DNA from: Nemertoderma westbladi
Lineage: Eukaryota; Xenacoelomorpha; Nemertodermatida; Nemertodermatidae
NCBI GenBank assembly: GCA_032718475.1
Contig: JAUCBJ010005421.1
Span: 1 to 42,687 of the forward strand
Length of the DNA: 42,687 nucleotides
Direction of reading: 5' to 3'
Shown: positions 10,291 to 20,000 of the stretch, piece after piece
Layout of the letters: the number at the start of each line of letters is the position of its first letter
How positions within the stretch are numbered: position 1 is the stretch's first letter
The notes under the pieces: model-generated
The model's database searches: none
What the model was told of the DNA's origin: nothing
Seen by the model: the letters and a program-made list of their open reading frames with translations, nothing else
Position numbers and translations under genes: made by a program

Positions 10291-11243
10291 TGCAAATGGC
10301 TATAATTTCTGCTTGTTTGAATTGCTTGTATGCATTTTATACCTTTCGGGGGATTAACATATGGCCAAAGATTGGGTTCAAAAAAAATTTTCAATCTTGC
10401 GTCGCCCTCTAGCGGCCACCAGCAAAATTGTTAATTTCACTTAAGGGCACGTGTTTGTGGTCAAGATTTAAAAAAATCAAAAAATTTTTTACGGATTCTG
10501 GATCAAAATTTAATGGCGATTTCAAACCTGAAAATGACAATGCGAGATCTATTGCATGAAATATTCAGTATATATTCTTCTACTAATCCTTATTTATAGG
10601 TGGTAGCACATTTAGACATGTGAGTTAGAAATTTAAAAAGTTACATCTCAAAAAACGGTCAACTTACGTGTTTTTTTCACTTTTTGCAAATAACATTTTT
10701 CACTTTGAAAATTTCTGGTGATCACAATAATTTTTCTAATTTTTTCTGCTACCACGTCTGAGACACATGCAAAATTAATTCCCCTCCAAATTTGGTCAAA
10801 TCTCCAATTCGTGGTGTTTCATTGTCCGTTCCTTCTCCATTTGGTACTTCTCACTGACTCTAAATGTCATTGTTTGGCTTGGCCTCTAGAGATAGCCTTC
10901 CGTCGTGACGCGAAACATACCGATCAGCTGACTGCCATCAGCTCAACACTGATTGCATGCAACCGTCTAGGTCCAGTTGCTTTTTAGATTTTTACATACT
11001 TTGGTCCTTTCGACTTTGGACCGCTAAGGTTTTTTACTTAACAGCTTGACAATTAATTAATAAATCATATCGATGTTGTCATATCATAAGGGCCTAATAA
11101 TAAAGTCTCTTTTACGAAAAATAATGGGATTATTGATCCATTATTATATGATATGAGCCGATATACCCTGTAATTATAAATTAATATTAATGTTTCTTGA
11201 AGCTATCAAACTACTTCAAACTATCAATAACTTCTTAACTTAC
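10291..11243. other. Intron sequence, non-coding
   Basis: No gene. It probably contains the body of the element starting at 10255. A loose inverted repeat around 11070-11160 pairs CATATCATAAGGGCC with GGATCCATTATTATATGATATG-like sequence, a possible small foldback element. Confidence 0.4.
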
Positions 11244-11333
11244 CCTCCAGAAGATTTAAATCATCCTCTCGAACTGGTGGTGGCGGTACCCCTCCACTTT
11301 GCAATGCCATATCTTCCACTAATTTCTCAGTAT
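11244..11333 (-). CDS. Tyrosine recombinase gene, 90-nt internal exon
   Basis: Bounded by acceptor ATATTTTACAG and donor GG|GTAAGT, both good consensus. The 90 nt are open in the phase handed over by the previous exon (one carried base), giving an acidic segment with a PPPP run followed by VREDDLNLL. It hands on one carried base again. Its length as a multiple of three means skipping would keep frame. Confidence 0.6.
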
Positions 11334-11690
11334 CTGTAAAATATAATAAACCATTAAATATAATTAAATAATTATATATATATATATTATATATATATTT
11401 GTTAGCATAAAATAATAAATAAATAAAATATTATTTTAAATAAACCTAGATTTTATTTATTTAAATTATTTAAATATTTATTATTTTTATTATATGCTAA
11501 TATTTATACTAATATATGTACACTAAACCGGATCCCTTATCCCACGGCGGTTTCTTATATATCCAAGTAATATATCTTCCTACTGTACAATAATTTATAT
11601 ATTATACATATATATTTAAATAATAATAATAATTAAAATTTGACATATCTTTATAGTATTTCAATACCGTATATATAAATTTATACAAAC
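11334..11690. other. Intron with AT-rich foldback
   Basis: TTAGCATAAAATAATAAATA near 11402 pairs with TATTATTTTTATTATATGCTAA near 11483-11505, making a long AT-only hairpin, preceded by a TA dinucleotide run. Probably a MITE or simple-sequence palindrome. Confidence 0.5.
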
Positions 11691-12111
11691 CTCTCGTTAG
11701 TACATCCTCCAATTTCTTTCCCTCCCGTTCTGGTACGATTCCTTTATCCATCGCCAAGAATAACTTTGACAATTTCAAAATTCTTAGCTCCTTTTCTGGA
11801 ATTTCGTAGTACTTCCTATGGACTTCTAGATTATGGCCCATGAACTTTGCTAACATTTCTAATTCTTGTTTAGTAAGAGAGAGCATCTGTGCGTTGGTTG
11901 CTATCTGTTTCCTGAGTTTTGTGGACCTCATGTTTTCAGGATTCTTTAATCCAGCCTTTTCTGCCTGCTCTCTAATGGCGGTGCTACCCTCAAAATATTC
12001 CAAACTTCCATAATTAGCCCGTGGGAACAAGTAAGTATTTTGTGGTATTACCCCGCAAATCCCTCTGAACTTTACAAGTGTATTTATATTTTCTATCATT
12101 TGGTTGCTTAA
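11691..12111 (-). CDS. Tyrosine recombinase (Crypton-like) gene, exon part 3: catalytic C-terminus
   Basis: Reads SNQMIENINTLVKFR, NTYLFPRANYGSLEYFEGST, then STKLRKQIATNAQML, LEMLAKFMGHNLEVHRKYY. The Arg of KLR, the His of FMGH and the Tyr of KYY fit the C-terminal Arg-His/Lys-Arg-His-Tyr signature of tyrosine recombinases; the usual HxxR is KLR here. Families of this kind, related to Cryptons, occur in many fish and invertebrate genomes. The exon ends at donor GAGAG|GTTTGT with one carried base. It is separated from its 5' part by the TTAA element at 12112-12828. Whether the protein is a transposon enzyme or a domesticated host protein cannot be told. Confidence 0.65.
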
Positions 12112-12828
12112 GGGGGGGGGTACACCATTTTGGTCCAAAATATGTCGAAATTTTTTTTATGGTCTAATATAATGCACCATTAAATGGTGTTTCCAAATCT
12201 GAAAACTGCTATTTAGTAGCTCTTTTAGTTTTCAAGTTATGTAAATTTCCATTTACGGAATCCTATTGAAATTACTATTACTATGTATAATGAAAGGTCG
12301 ATTATCTCCAAATATTTTTTTCATGAAATTGTCAACTTCAAAACCCTACTACTTCTACAATTTTTGAGTAATTAGTCTGAAACTTCCTGTGGGTGTCTAG
12401 ATAGCCACCCTGCATAAAAGTATCAGGCAACTTTTCGAAATTTTTTGTTAATAAAATTTAATACTATTTATAAAAAACCTAAAAATTTGCATAAATTTGC
12501 AGCGCCACCTAGCGGTGCAGAATTATTTTAACAAAATTTCGCCTGATAGTTATGTTGCCCCATCTTTGATCTATCATATAAAAAAACGTTCATGTGATTA
12601 CGTTCAAAACTGTAAAAGCCTTAGGGTTTTAAGCGCAACCAAGTTTTTTTTGTTGTTAACTAGTATTAACTAATATTAAATAGCGAAAAAAAAAAATTTT
12701 CTGACCTGTCATGTAGAATAGCATCTTAGACACCTATATGCCAAATTTTAGCCAAAATCAAACAATTTTGAAACGCTGAGAGTGATAAATCGAAGAGTTA
12801 TCCGAAAATGGTGTACCCCCCCCCCCCC
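12112..12828. mobile_element. 717-bp TTAA element (piggyBac-like MITE) inserted in the recombinase exon
   Basis: TTAA lies at both borders (12108-12111 and 12829-12832). The ends are inverted repeats: a G run then GTACACCATTTTGG on the left, CCGAAAATGGTGTAC then a C run on the right. No ORF spans the element. Its internal TTAGGGTTTTAAGCGCAACC (12621-12640) is the unoccupied form of the site filled by element 2 at 5282. The poly-G/C termini may be mis-sized in the assembly. Confidence 0.8.
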
Positions 12829-12832
12829 TTAA

Positions 12833-13497
12833 TAAAACTGGCACAGGAGAACCCCTTTTACCCCTTACTTCTATTAACTCAAATAGTTTGCATAAATGTC
12901 TTTCTAAATTGCTAATTTTGTCATTAAGATATTCTGACTCAAGCGAAGCTTTCTGTCTTTTTTTAAATTCTAACAATAATGTCATAGCTGACACTTCGGA
13001 TACATGGCGTCGGTTGAACATTATGACTTCAGCCAAGCATTGATGGTTTGCTTCCTCCCATGCCTTTTTGTTTTTCCCTTGGCTACTTATGACTTCATCT
13101 AGATTGTGTGAAATACCTCTTTTTAAATGTTCGGACATTTTTACAACGCCTTTTGCCGTCGGCAATTCCTCAGGGTTGTTCATTTTGATTTCAGACAATG
13201 TATAATGTGCAGGTGCATTTATCTCACAGCCCCATTTCTTGTCACACAACTCCACGAATTTTCGATAATTTTCCTCCGAATCTATATCTCGTGTCTCCAT
13301 AGCAGTTTCCTGCATCAGGGAAGCGCATTTTTTTATTATGTAACCAATCTTAAGAGCGACGCTAGGCACCTTAAATAATTGCGTTATTTCGCAGTAGCCC
13401 GCTATTTCTCGTGTCGCGCATATTATTTCACATAGTCGCTCTGGACGCAAGTATTCTTTCAAAGGAGATCTGGTGGCGGAATTCTTCTGCAACTTAA
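12833..13497 (-). CDS. Tyrosine recombinase gene, exon part 2: central domain
   Basis: Continues in frame from 14919 after removal of the TTAA element. Features include LRPERLCEIICATREIAGY, VPSVALKIGYIIKKC, then AEVIMFNRRHVSEVSAMTLL, where RRHVSE resembles the first catalytic Arg motif (R..E) of tyrosine recombinases, and VRGKRGSPVPVLL, a Lys/Arg beta-hairpin typical just ahead of the catalytic C-terminus. No stop lies within it. The listed limits include one copy of TTAA at its 5' end. Confidence 0.65.
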
Positions 13498-14914
13498 CCC
13501 TATTACCACTGGGGGGGGGGCGAATCGGCCCCTTCCTAGTTTTTAGTTGCTGTAACTCTGCAACCACATTACGTACCGGCCCAATTTTTTTGAGAATTAG
13601 CCAAATTTAATGCCGCATCTTTTGCAAAAAACGCCGTTGCAATTGGATTTCTACTTTTCGATGTGGGTGCCACCTCAAAATTTGGTCTCCAGCACCAAAT
13701 TTTTTGAAATTTTCGAATTTTACAAAGTCATTCGTGATTTAGTAATTATTTATGTTTGGGCTATTTTTATTTATTTTTATTGGTTTGGATCACTCTAATG
13801 CTCTATACAAGTATGTAAGTGTAGTGGTACGTCATTTTGGGAGCACCAAAATTACTGCGTGGCACTTCAAATTTTGAAAAATACGAGATTCGGAAAATAC
13901 ACTAAAGTTTTGATTTGCAAAGCATTTTTATAGGTTTTCTGGAGCGCTGAATCGATTGAAAGTAATATAGAAGCCTGAAGACTTAGTGGTTCGCCATTTT
14001 TGGTGCACCAAAATTAGGGCGTGGCACTTCAAATTTTGAAAAATACGAGATTCGGAAAATTCACTAAAGTTTTGATTTCAAATTAATTTTATAGGTTTTC
14101 TGGAGCGCTGAATCGATTGAAAGTAATATAGAAGCCTCAAATCCTTTGTGTACGTAACTTTCGGTGCACCAAAATTAGGGCTTGGCACTTCAAATTTTCA
14201 AAATTTCTTTATTCGGAAAAAACACTAAAGTTTTGATTTCAAAAAATGGCTAACTTCTAAGTCTCCAGGCTTCTATATTACTTTAAATCGATTCAGCGGT
14301 CTGGAAAACCTATATAAATTCGTTAAAATTTCAATTTTGGTTTATTTTCCGAATCTCGTATTTTTCAAAATTTGAAGTGCCACGCCCTAATTTTGGTGCA
14401 CCAAAAATAGCGAACCACTCAGTCTTTAGGCTTCTATATTACTTTCAATCGATTCAGCGGCCCAGAAAACCCATAAAGATGCGTTGAAATAAAAAAATTA
14501 GGGGCGTTTTCTGAATATCTAATTTTTCAAAATTTGAAGTGCCACGCCCACTTCTTAGGTGCACGAAAAATAGCATCCACTTCAATTTTTGGAAGTGGAA
14601 TATAATCACATTCGATTCAGCGTCTTGAAAAACCTACTAAATCTAGCCAACACTGCCACACTATTAGTTTTTAGAAAACGAAAAATTTTGTAATTTTGTC
14701 CTGGGACTACTTTTATTTTTCATCAAAATTATGAGACCCTGCTTATGAAATTTTAACTTTTTAAGATTTGGTAGTGTTCATCTATAGTTGTTTCACCAAC
14801 AGCCCAAATTTTGTAAGATTTCATTAGACAACTACAAAAATATAGTGGGTGGGCCGAATCGGCCCCCCCCCCCCCAGTGGTGCTAATGGTCAAAACACCC
14901 CAGTGGTAATAGGG
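13498..14914. mobile_element. 1.42-kb TTAA element (piggyBac-like MITE), palindromic, inserted in the recombinase exon
   Basis: Perfect 17-bp terminal inverted repeats CCCTATTACCACTGGGG (13498-13514, 14898-14914) with TTAA on each side (13494-13497, 14915-14918). Inside each end a G/C run encloses GGCCGA-A-TCGGCC (complete near 14852; its CGAATCGGCC part near 13521). The interior holds direct ~165-bp units from about 13740 to 14230, then the same units inverted from about 14240 to 14560, making a large palindrome. No transposase. The ends and architecture match element 2 at 5286, but the internal palindrome sequence differs. Confidence 0.85.
13740..14580. repeat. Direct then inverted ~165-bp units inside the element
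   Basis: The unit contains CTGGAGCGCTGAATCGATTG, AAAGTAATATAGAAGCCT, GGTGCACCAAAATTAGGGCG, TGGCACTTCAAATTTTGAAA and ACTAAAGTTTTGATTT. Three copies run forward, two or three run in reverse, with the turn at about 14240. Confidence 0.75.
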
Positions 14915-14918
14915 TTAA

Positions 14919-15534
14919 TGAGCAACCTTCCCATTTCCCTCAATTTGTCTCGGACATATTTTATTTTTTGTCGCTTCTTGGCTGGTTTAAAAATCTCTCG
15001 TTTAGCTAATTGTCGAATTAACTGATCTTTTTTTACAACAGAAGTAATGTCATCGTCTTTCATTCCGCAAAATAACTCCTCCAATTCGAAATTTTTCTCA
15101 TCTCCCTCTGGTGTCAGGGTCGCCTTCAGCGCTCTACTATTTATTACTATCTTCCTGTGGCTTACAATGGTTACTTTCGCACTACTTTCCAGATTTGCTG
15201 CTGCGGTGGCAGGACATTTATGCTGGCAGATTTCTTTCAAGGATACTTCCATCTCAGATGAGTGCGCCGAAATTAAATGCCTCTTTAACTTGTGCAGCTC
15301 TTTACTACAAAATGGACAAAAGTTTTCTCTGTCCCCAGATGTTTCACTCGTAACTGAAATGACTATAGAATCTGAGCCCGTCTGTATTTCTGGTGAAATA
15401 TGTTCTATCGCTGTAGAACTTATATTTGACGAAGTTTCATAACAATCATATTTCGAACAAATTGAAAGAGAATTGAAATTATGGGTTTCTATGCCAAATT
15501 TTTTTTGCTTAAGAGGCTTTACCTTTTTAGACAA
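14919..15534 (-). CDS. Tyrosine recombinase gene, exon part 1: N-terminal zinc-finger region
   Basis: Encodes a C2H2-like finger (CPFCSKELHKLKRHLISAH), a polar linker, then FELEELFCGMKDDDI, VVKKDQLIRQLAKREIF and KYVRDKLREMGRLLI. In related animal proteins this 'mRxD..t.v..D.lI...g' and 'REMGRLLL' order precedes the recombinase core. The frame passes exactly through the TTAA into 13497. The start is uncertain: the frame is open back to a TAA near 15552, but no ATG lies before the Met of SEMEVSLKE, so an upstream exon is likely (GATTAAATCTAG candidates are near 15560-15575). Confidence 0.6.
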
Positions 15535-15579
15535 ATAAATGTTCTCTTGTATTTACCTAGATTGCTAGATTTAATCATT

Positions 15580-16960
15580 AATGACAATGTCATAGGTAGG
15601 TGAAAATGGCCTCACGACATATCTTTTATTTCTCGAGTTATAATACTGTAGCTACAGTAGCTAGCTGCCTTTTCATGTCCATCATGTTGGTTTGTCCATC
15701 AAAATGTTAGACGGCATACCAACAATCTAAAATAGAACAACGACGACGTTATTCTAAAATATTCGCCATTATTTGGGATTTCCTGGACGAAATTTCTTGT
15801 CTGTCTGAACATCAATACTGACATAACACACAAACAGTTACATTGCTGCCAATCAATAATGCTAACATCGGAAATGAAATCCGAGACCAGGTAAACCTCA
15901 CGAGATTTTAACTATGTGGTGCGATATAATATCATTTAACATACGGATTGACAGACAAACGGACAGTTAGACAGACAGTTGAGATGCCACCAAACATGAA
16001 AAATTATATCGAAAATAAGACAGACACCAAGAAAATGGAATCAGGACAATTCAATCCCGGTCAATTCGGTCCCATTAATTTAGTGTTTTGGGACCTAATT
16101 GACCGGATACTGACTTAGAAACTTCGGTCCCATAACATACAGTACATATTTAATGGGACCGAATTTTCCAGGACCAAATTAAATTAAATTAAGCTATTGA
16201 TTTAATACGTTTTTATTCTTGAATTTATACATATTAATATTATGCTAACTAAGTATATAAATATTTGTAATTCAATTTTCATATTAAATTGTTATTGGTC
16301 CGAATTATATTTCTATCAAGATACGGACTATTCGGTACCGGACAATTCGCTCACAGACAATTCGGTCCCAGAAAATTCGGTCCTAGGACAATTAGGTCCC
16401 GGACAATTCGGTACCGGACAATTCGGTCCCAGACAATTCGGTCCTAGGACAATTCAGTCCCTTTGCGGTGTGTTAAAATATATTTTGACAGACATATTAA
16501 CAGATAAACGGACAGACATACAAACTGTACATGTACAAATGCTACCAAACATGAAATCTGATACCGCTAATGAAGTCAGAGTCCAAAAAACAGACATTCT
16601 CATGATTTAAGCTTTATAGGGTATCATATTGTATTTTGACTGACAGATCGACTGATAAACGACAGACAAACAAACTGTTCAATTGCTGCCAAACATGGAA
16701 TCTGATATACAGTAAATAAAGTCAGAGTCCAAGAAAACAGACATTCCCGGGATTTTAGCTTTGTATGGTGTCATATTGTATTTTGACAGACAGATTGACT
16801 GACAAACGGACAGACATACAAACTGTTCAATTGCTGCCAAACATGAAAACTGATGCAGTAAATGAAGTCAGAGTCCAAGAAAACAGACATTCCCGGGATT
16901 TTAGCTTTGTATAGTGTCATATTGTATTTTGACAGACACATCGACTGACAAGCGTTCTAG
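15580..16960 (+). repeat. Tandem array, ~145-bp unit
   Basis: The best units (about 16480-16625, 16630-16770, 16772-16925) each carry TTGTATTTTGACAGACAGAT, GACTGACAAACGGACAGACA, ACTGTTCAATTGCTGCCAAA, AATGAAGTCAGAGTCCAAGA and ACATTCCCGGGATTTTAGCT. Older, diverged units lie at about 15815-16030, on the far side of a separate minisatellite. No gene. Confidence 0.7.
16030..16465 (+). repeat. GGACAATTCGGTCCC minisatellite inside the array
   Basis: Units of about 15 bp such as GGACAATTCGGTCCCAGACA and variants with GGTACC or CCTAGG are densest at 16330-16462 and scattered from 16040. The unit GGGACCGAATTGTCC/GGACAATTCGGTCCC is itself partly palindromic. Confidence 0.75.
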
Positions 16961-17759
16961 TGTTTTACTCTCAACGCAGTAAAGTACCTTATTGCAGCGT
17001 TGTGGCCTATAGGACGAACGTACTTATACTTCTGTAACTAACTATCACTAACTTAGTAAATAATCTCTTAAACACGTCTGGATTCTTCTGCATAGCTTTT
17101 AGCAACCATTATATGCTAATTTTATGATTGTTTACCGTAACTTTGTTGTAATAACTGCAATTAATTAGTGATACAAATTAAATTGGCTATGAATTACATC
17201 ACTATTCCTAATTATTCCAATATCAAATAATGAAAACTTTAAAAAAATCGAAATTACTCTAACTTTTCTGAGAATTATCTATTTAGGCCGCGTTCACACT
17301 ACCGAGTCGAAAGTCAAAAGACAAAATGTAAAACAAATCCCTGGAGAAGCTGTAAATAAACCGCGATATCTCAAGAAATTAAAATTACAGATTCAGATAG
17401 ATAAATAAATTTACCATCAGACACACCAATACAAATATTTTGGAAAATTCGGTCCTATGGGGGGGGGGGGGGGGGGGGGGTGTACCGCCCCCTTACTAAC
17501 CCTCCCACGATGTTCCTTCGACTTCGTGTGGCCCTTCTCCGGGCCAGGTTCGATCAATACTCTATTGTAACGACAGTCGAACTTGGCCGACTGCATTCAG
17601 TGTGATATAAATATATTTTATACATTTTAGTCTTTGTAATATTAATAAACGTTTATTCGCAAATTTTGATCGTCAGGAGGGGGAGGGTTGTTGATTCGAT
17701 GGGAGTGTTTATTCCAGACAGGACTCTTATTCGAGTAAAATTGCAATCACCCACCTACT
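16961..17759. other. Non-coding stretch with poly-G/TTAA-element end
   Basis: AT-rich sequence without a gene. At 17460-17495 a G run followed by TGTACCGCCCCCTTA resembles, inverted, the terminus at 10251 (TTAA, G run, GTACCGGTACACC), so a decayed TTAA element may end here. GTTCGATCAATACTC at 17548 is not a convincing Pol III box. Confidence 0.4.
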
Positions 17760-18134
17760 GTGATTTTAATTGTTATTACTTTTAGGTACGAGAATGTGAA
17801 ATATACTAAAGTTTGCGTTCTCCAGTTACACAAATCGTTACCAGGACAAGTCAGTTATAAATTAACGTACAAAGAGGAGTTTACTTCCACCTCCATTCTA
17901 CCGGTGATTAAACGACGCCCGGTGTTAGAACCGAAACTTAACCGTAATCAGGTAGCACAACCTAAGCAATCCATTGAACAACTCATTCCGATACCTCAAC
18001 CAGGTCTTCTTGCTCCAGTTAAGTCGCTGTCAAAAGCGCTTATTAAGGACCTGAAAACAATGTTGCGGTCAATGCCGCAAATCGATCGGCAGTATATCTT
18101 ATCGATGATTGAAAAGGCAAATGCCTATGAGTAA
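17760..18134 (+). CDS. Possible exon of unknown protein
   Basis: An open frame is bounded by an acceptor-like TTGTTATTACTTTTAG (ending at about 17785) and a donor-like GA|GTAAGA (about 18131). The product is polar, with PQPGLLAPVKSLSKALIKDL and a C-terminal helix LRSMPQIDRQYILSMIEK. I do not recognise it. It lies 200 bases upstream of the BEL/Pao integrase fragment on the same strand, but integrase C-termini do not contain this sequence. Codon use (CGT/CGA, GTT) resembles the 19.8-kb ORF more than the AT-rich surroundings. Confidence 0.3.
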   Translation: MILIVITFRYENVKYTKVCVLQLHKSLPGQVSYKLTYKEEFTSTSILPVIKRRPVLEPKLNRNQVAQPKQSIEQLIPIPQPGLLAPVKSLSKALIKDLKTMLRSMPQIDRQYILSMIEKANAYE

Positions 18135-18344
18135 GATGTTTTTAAGAGAAGTTTTTATGTTAAATTAAGTTAAACTAAAGTTAAGTTAAATTAAGATACG
18201 TTTTTTTTGAGTAAGATAAGTTTTTCAGTTTATGAATTGGTTAACATATCAGTGTGTCTCTCAAGATATTACTAATTATAATTAACAAGAGTTTAATAGC
18301 TGTCAATATATCAGTGTGTTGTGTATGAACTCAAATCTTACTCA

Positions 18345-18950
18345 AGTTTCAAGTTGGGCGTTTGGGAAAGGCTGATTGGCTCAATTAAGACAGCTATGGC
18401 TAAAGTCGTACCGACGCAACACATCTTGACAGACGATCAACTGACGACGTTACTAATAGAAATCGAAGCAATCTTAAATACCAGACCGATCGCTTTGATC
18501 CCAGACAATAACGACGTACAGTTTGCCTTGACACCAGCGCACCTGCTTATGCAGGCGCCGACGACACTGTTGCCCATTTCGGTACCCGTTGATAGTGACG
18601 GATACAGCAACAAGGCTTGGAAAATCACTCAATTACTTGCAAATAAATTCTGGGAAATATGGCAGAAATATTATTTGCCCTCTATTTCGACCAGAACCTC
18701 TTGGTATCTAAATACCCGGTGTTTAAGACGTGGTGACCATGTCTTATTGGCTGAAGCCAATCTGAGAAGACGGTTTTGGCTGACTGGAGTCATTTTGACC
18801 ACGCACCCTACATCTGGTATAGTGAGAACAGTTACTGTACGGACTATCGACGGACGTACCGTAGATAGGCCTGTACAACGTCTCGTACTCCTTGAGGAGA
18901 CTAGAAACGAGACGGGAGACTACAAATCTCCACCCAATATTAGTAAATAG
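18345..18950 (+). pseudogene. BEL/Pao integrase C-terminal domain fragment (DUF5641-type)
   Basis: Begins at GVWERLIGSIKTAM, the end of the integrase catalytic core, then ILNTRPIALIP and LTPAHLLMQAPT, the 'LNsRPL...aLTPnHlL' signature of BEL/Pao, followed by the chromodomain-like/DUF5641 tail (FWEIWQKYYLPSI, GDHVLLAEANLRRRFWLTGV, VRTVTVRTIDGRTVDRPVQR). This family normally finishes the polyprotein, and the frame stops at 18950 as expected. Everything upstream of the last core helix is absent (preceding sequence is AT-rich repeat), so this is a 5'-truncated remnant. DDE residues are not included apart from the region after the last acidic residue. Confidence 0.85.
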
Positions 18951-19682
18951 ATGTGGGACCTTTGTTGGCCGCCACATAGACCTACTGTATTTTAGTTATT
19001 TGTATTTGTATTACTGTACGTGTATTTGAAATCCTCTTCACTGTAGATAGAGACAGCGGTGGAATTCCATTGTCTTTATACGTGAACATGGAGGGTAGTA
19101 CCCTTATGTATCACATAGGAGCGGGATTGTGTGTACAGTAGGAATGGAATTCCACTTGGAACCCACAAGTGAGACAATTTTTCAAAAATTATTAGACAAA
19201 TCCATTTATTTGGATTTAAATTTAAGAAAAACGATTCTCCAGTGAAAGCAAATTCTAGAATACAGCTAGATAAAATTAAAATTGGGGAGGACAAGAGCGG
19301 ATGGAAGGCTTGCGAGCCTACCGATAAATTTTTTTGGGAAAAGAAAATCGGTCTTGTTCTACGTAGTCGTGTCTACTATTATTTTGACCAATTAATTCTC
19401 GACTGCATTATTTTCTTGGGAAACGTAGTTTGGGAAATTAAAAGGTGAGTATTTTAGACTCGCGGCTAGTTTACCCGGAATTCGTTTTTTATCGGCACAA
19501 TTTTGGATTAGGAGCCAGTGCGAAATCACGCGAACCCGAAATCATTAGGCAAAATGGGTTGGGGTTTAGAGCAGAGTTGAGCCAAAAGCCAACAAACTCT
19601 GGAGTCACCTCACATCTAACCTCTATTTTGTGCTTCATCTAGTAGAAACGTAACGATATGTAACCGCATATATTCGTATACA
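18951..19682. other. Spacer between BEL/Pao remnant and the exonuclease ORF
   Basis: It may include 3' LTR remains of the BEL/Pao copy at its start, but no matching LTR is present. GTGGAATTCCAT (19049) and ATGGAATTCCAC (19144) form a short inverted repeat. The first copy of the 20-bp near-palindrome lies at 19303. A 105-codon frame opens at 19683. Confidence 0.4.
19303..19322 (+). repeat. 20-bp near-palindrome, copy 1
   Basis: GGAAGGCTTGCGAGCCTACC. The consensus GGAAGGCTYGCGAGCCTACC is a 20-bp inverted repeat with one A:A mismatch around a 14-bp core (AGGCTCGCGAGCCT when Y is C). Six copies lie between 19.3 and 28.1 kb, all in this orientation. This one is in non-coding DNA upstream of the exonuclease ORF and has the T variant. 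Confidence 0.85.
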
Positions 19683-20000
19683 ATGGCGGAGAAGATGTAT
19701 AAAGAGTTACGTCAAGGGTTTACGCAAGAACAGGAGCACCAGGCGCCATTCAATCGTTATGGAGCTAAAAACGTGTGTTTGGAGTGGAGAGTATGGCTAG
19801 GAGTACGGCCAAGCTCGCTAAATCCAAGGCGGACCCGAATGTTACGCGACAGCGGTTGGACGCATACAACAAAAGAACGGAGGAATTACGCGCGGAATAC
19901 AATGCGTTATATCCCTACGATGCGTTATGCGACGCTAGCGACATTTGCGAGGATCCAGACACCGAAATACGCCGATTGTATCACACGCTGCAATATTTGA
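19683..20000 (+). CDS. Overlapping 105-codon frame at the 5' end of the exonuclease ORF
   Basis: It starts with ATG (MAEKMYKELRQGFTQEQEHQ) and overlaps the long ORF by more than 200 bases in another frame. Only the part upstream of about 19790 would be unique. It could be an upstream ORF, the true N-terminus joined by a frameshift, or chance. The downstream overlap has the codon pattern of the other frame, so translation of the overlap is doubtful. Confidence 0.25.
   Translation: MAEKMYKELRQGFTQEQEHQAPFNRYGAKNVCLEWRVWLGVRPSSLNPRRTRMLRDSGWTHTTKERRNYARNTMRYIPTMRYATLATFARIQTPKYADCITRCNI

Noticed and set aside
12112-12828. The insertion as an intron of the recombinase gene
   Set aside because: Borders are TTAA plus G/C runs with no GT-AG, and the terminal repeats fit a DNA element.
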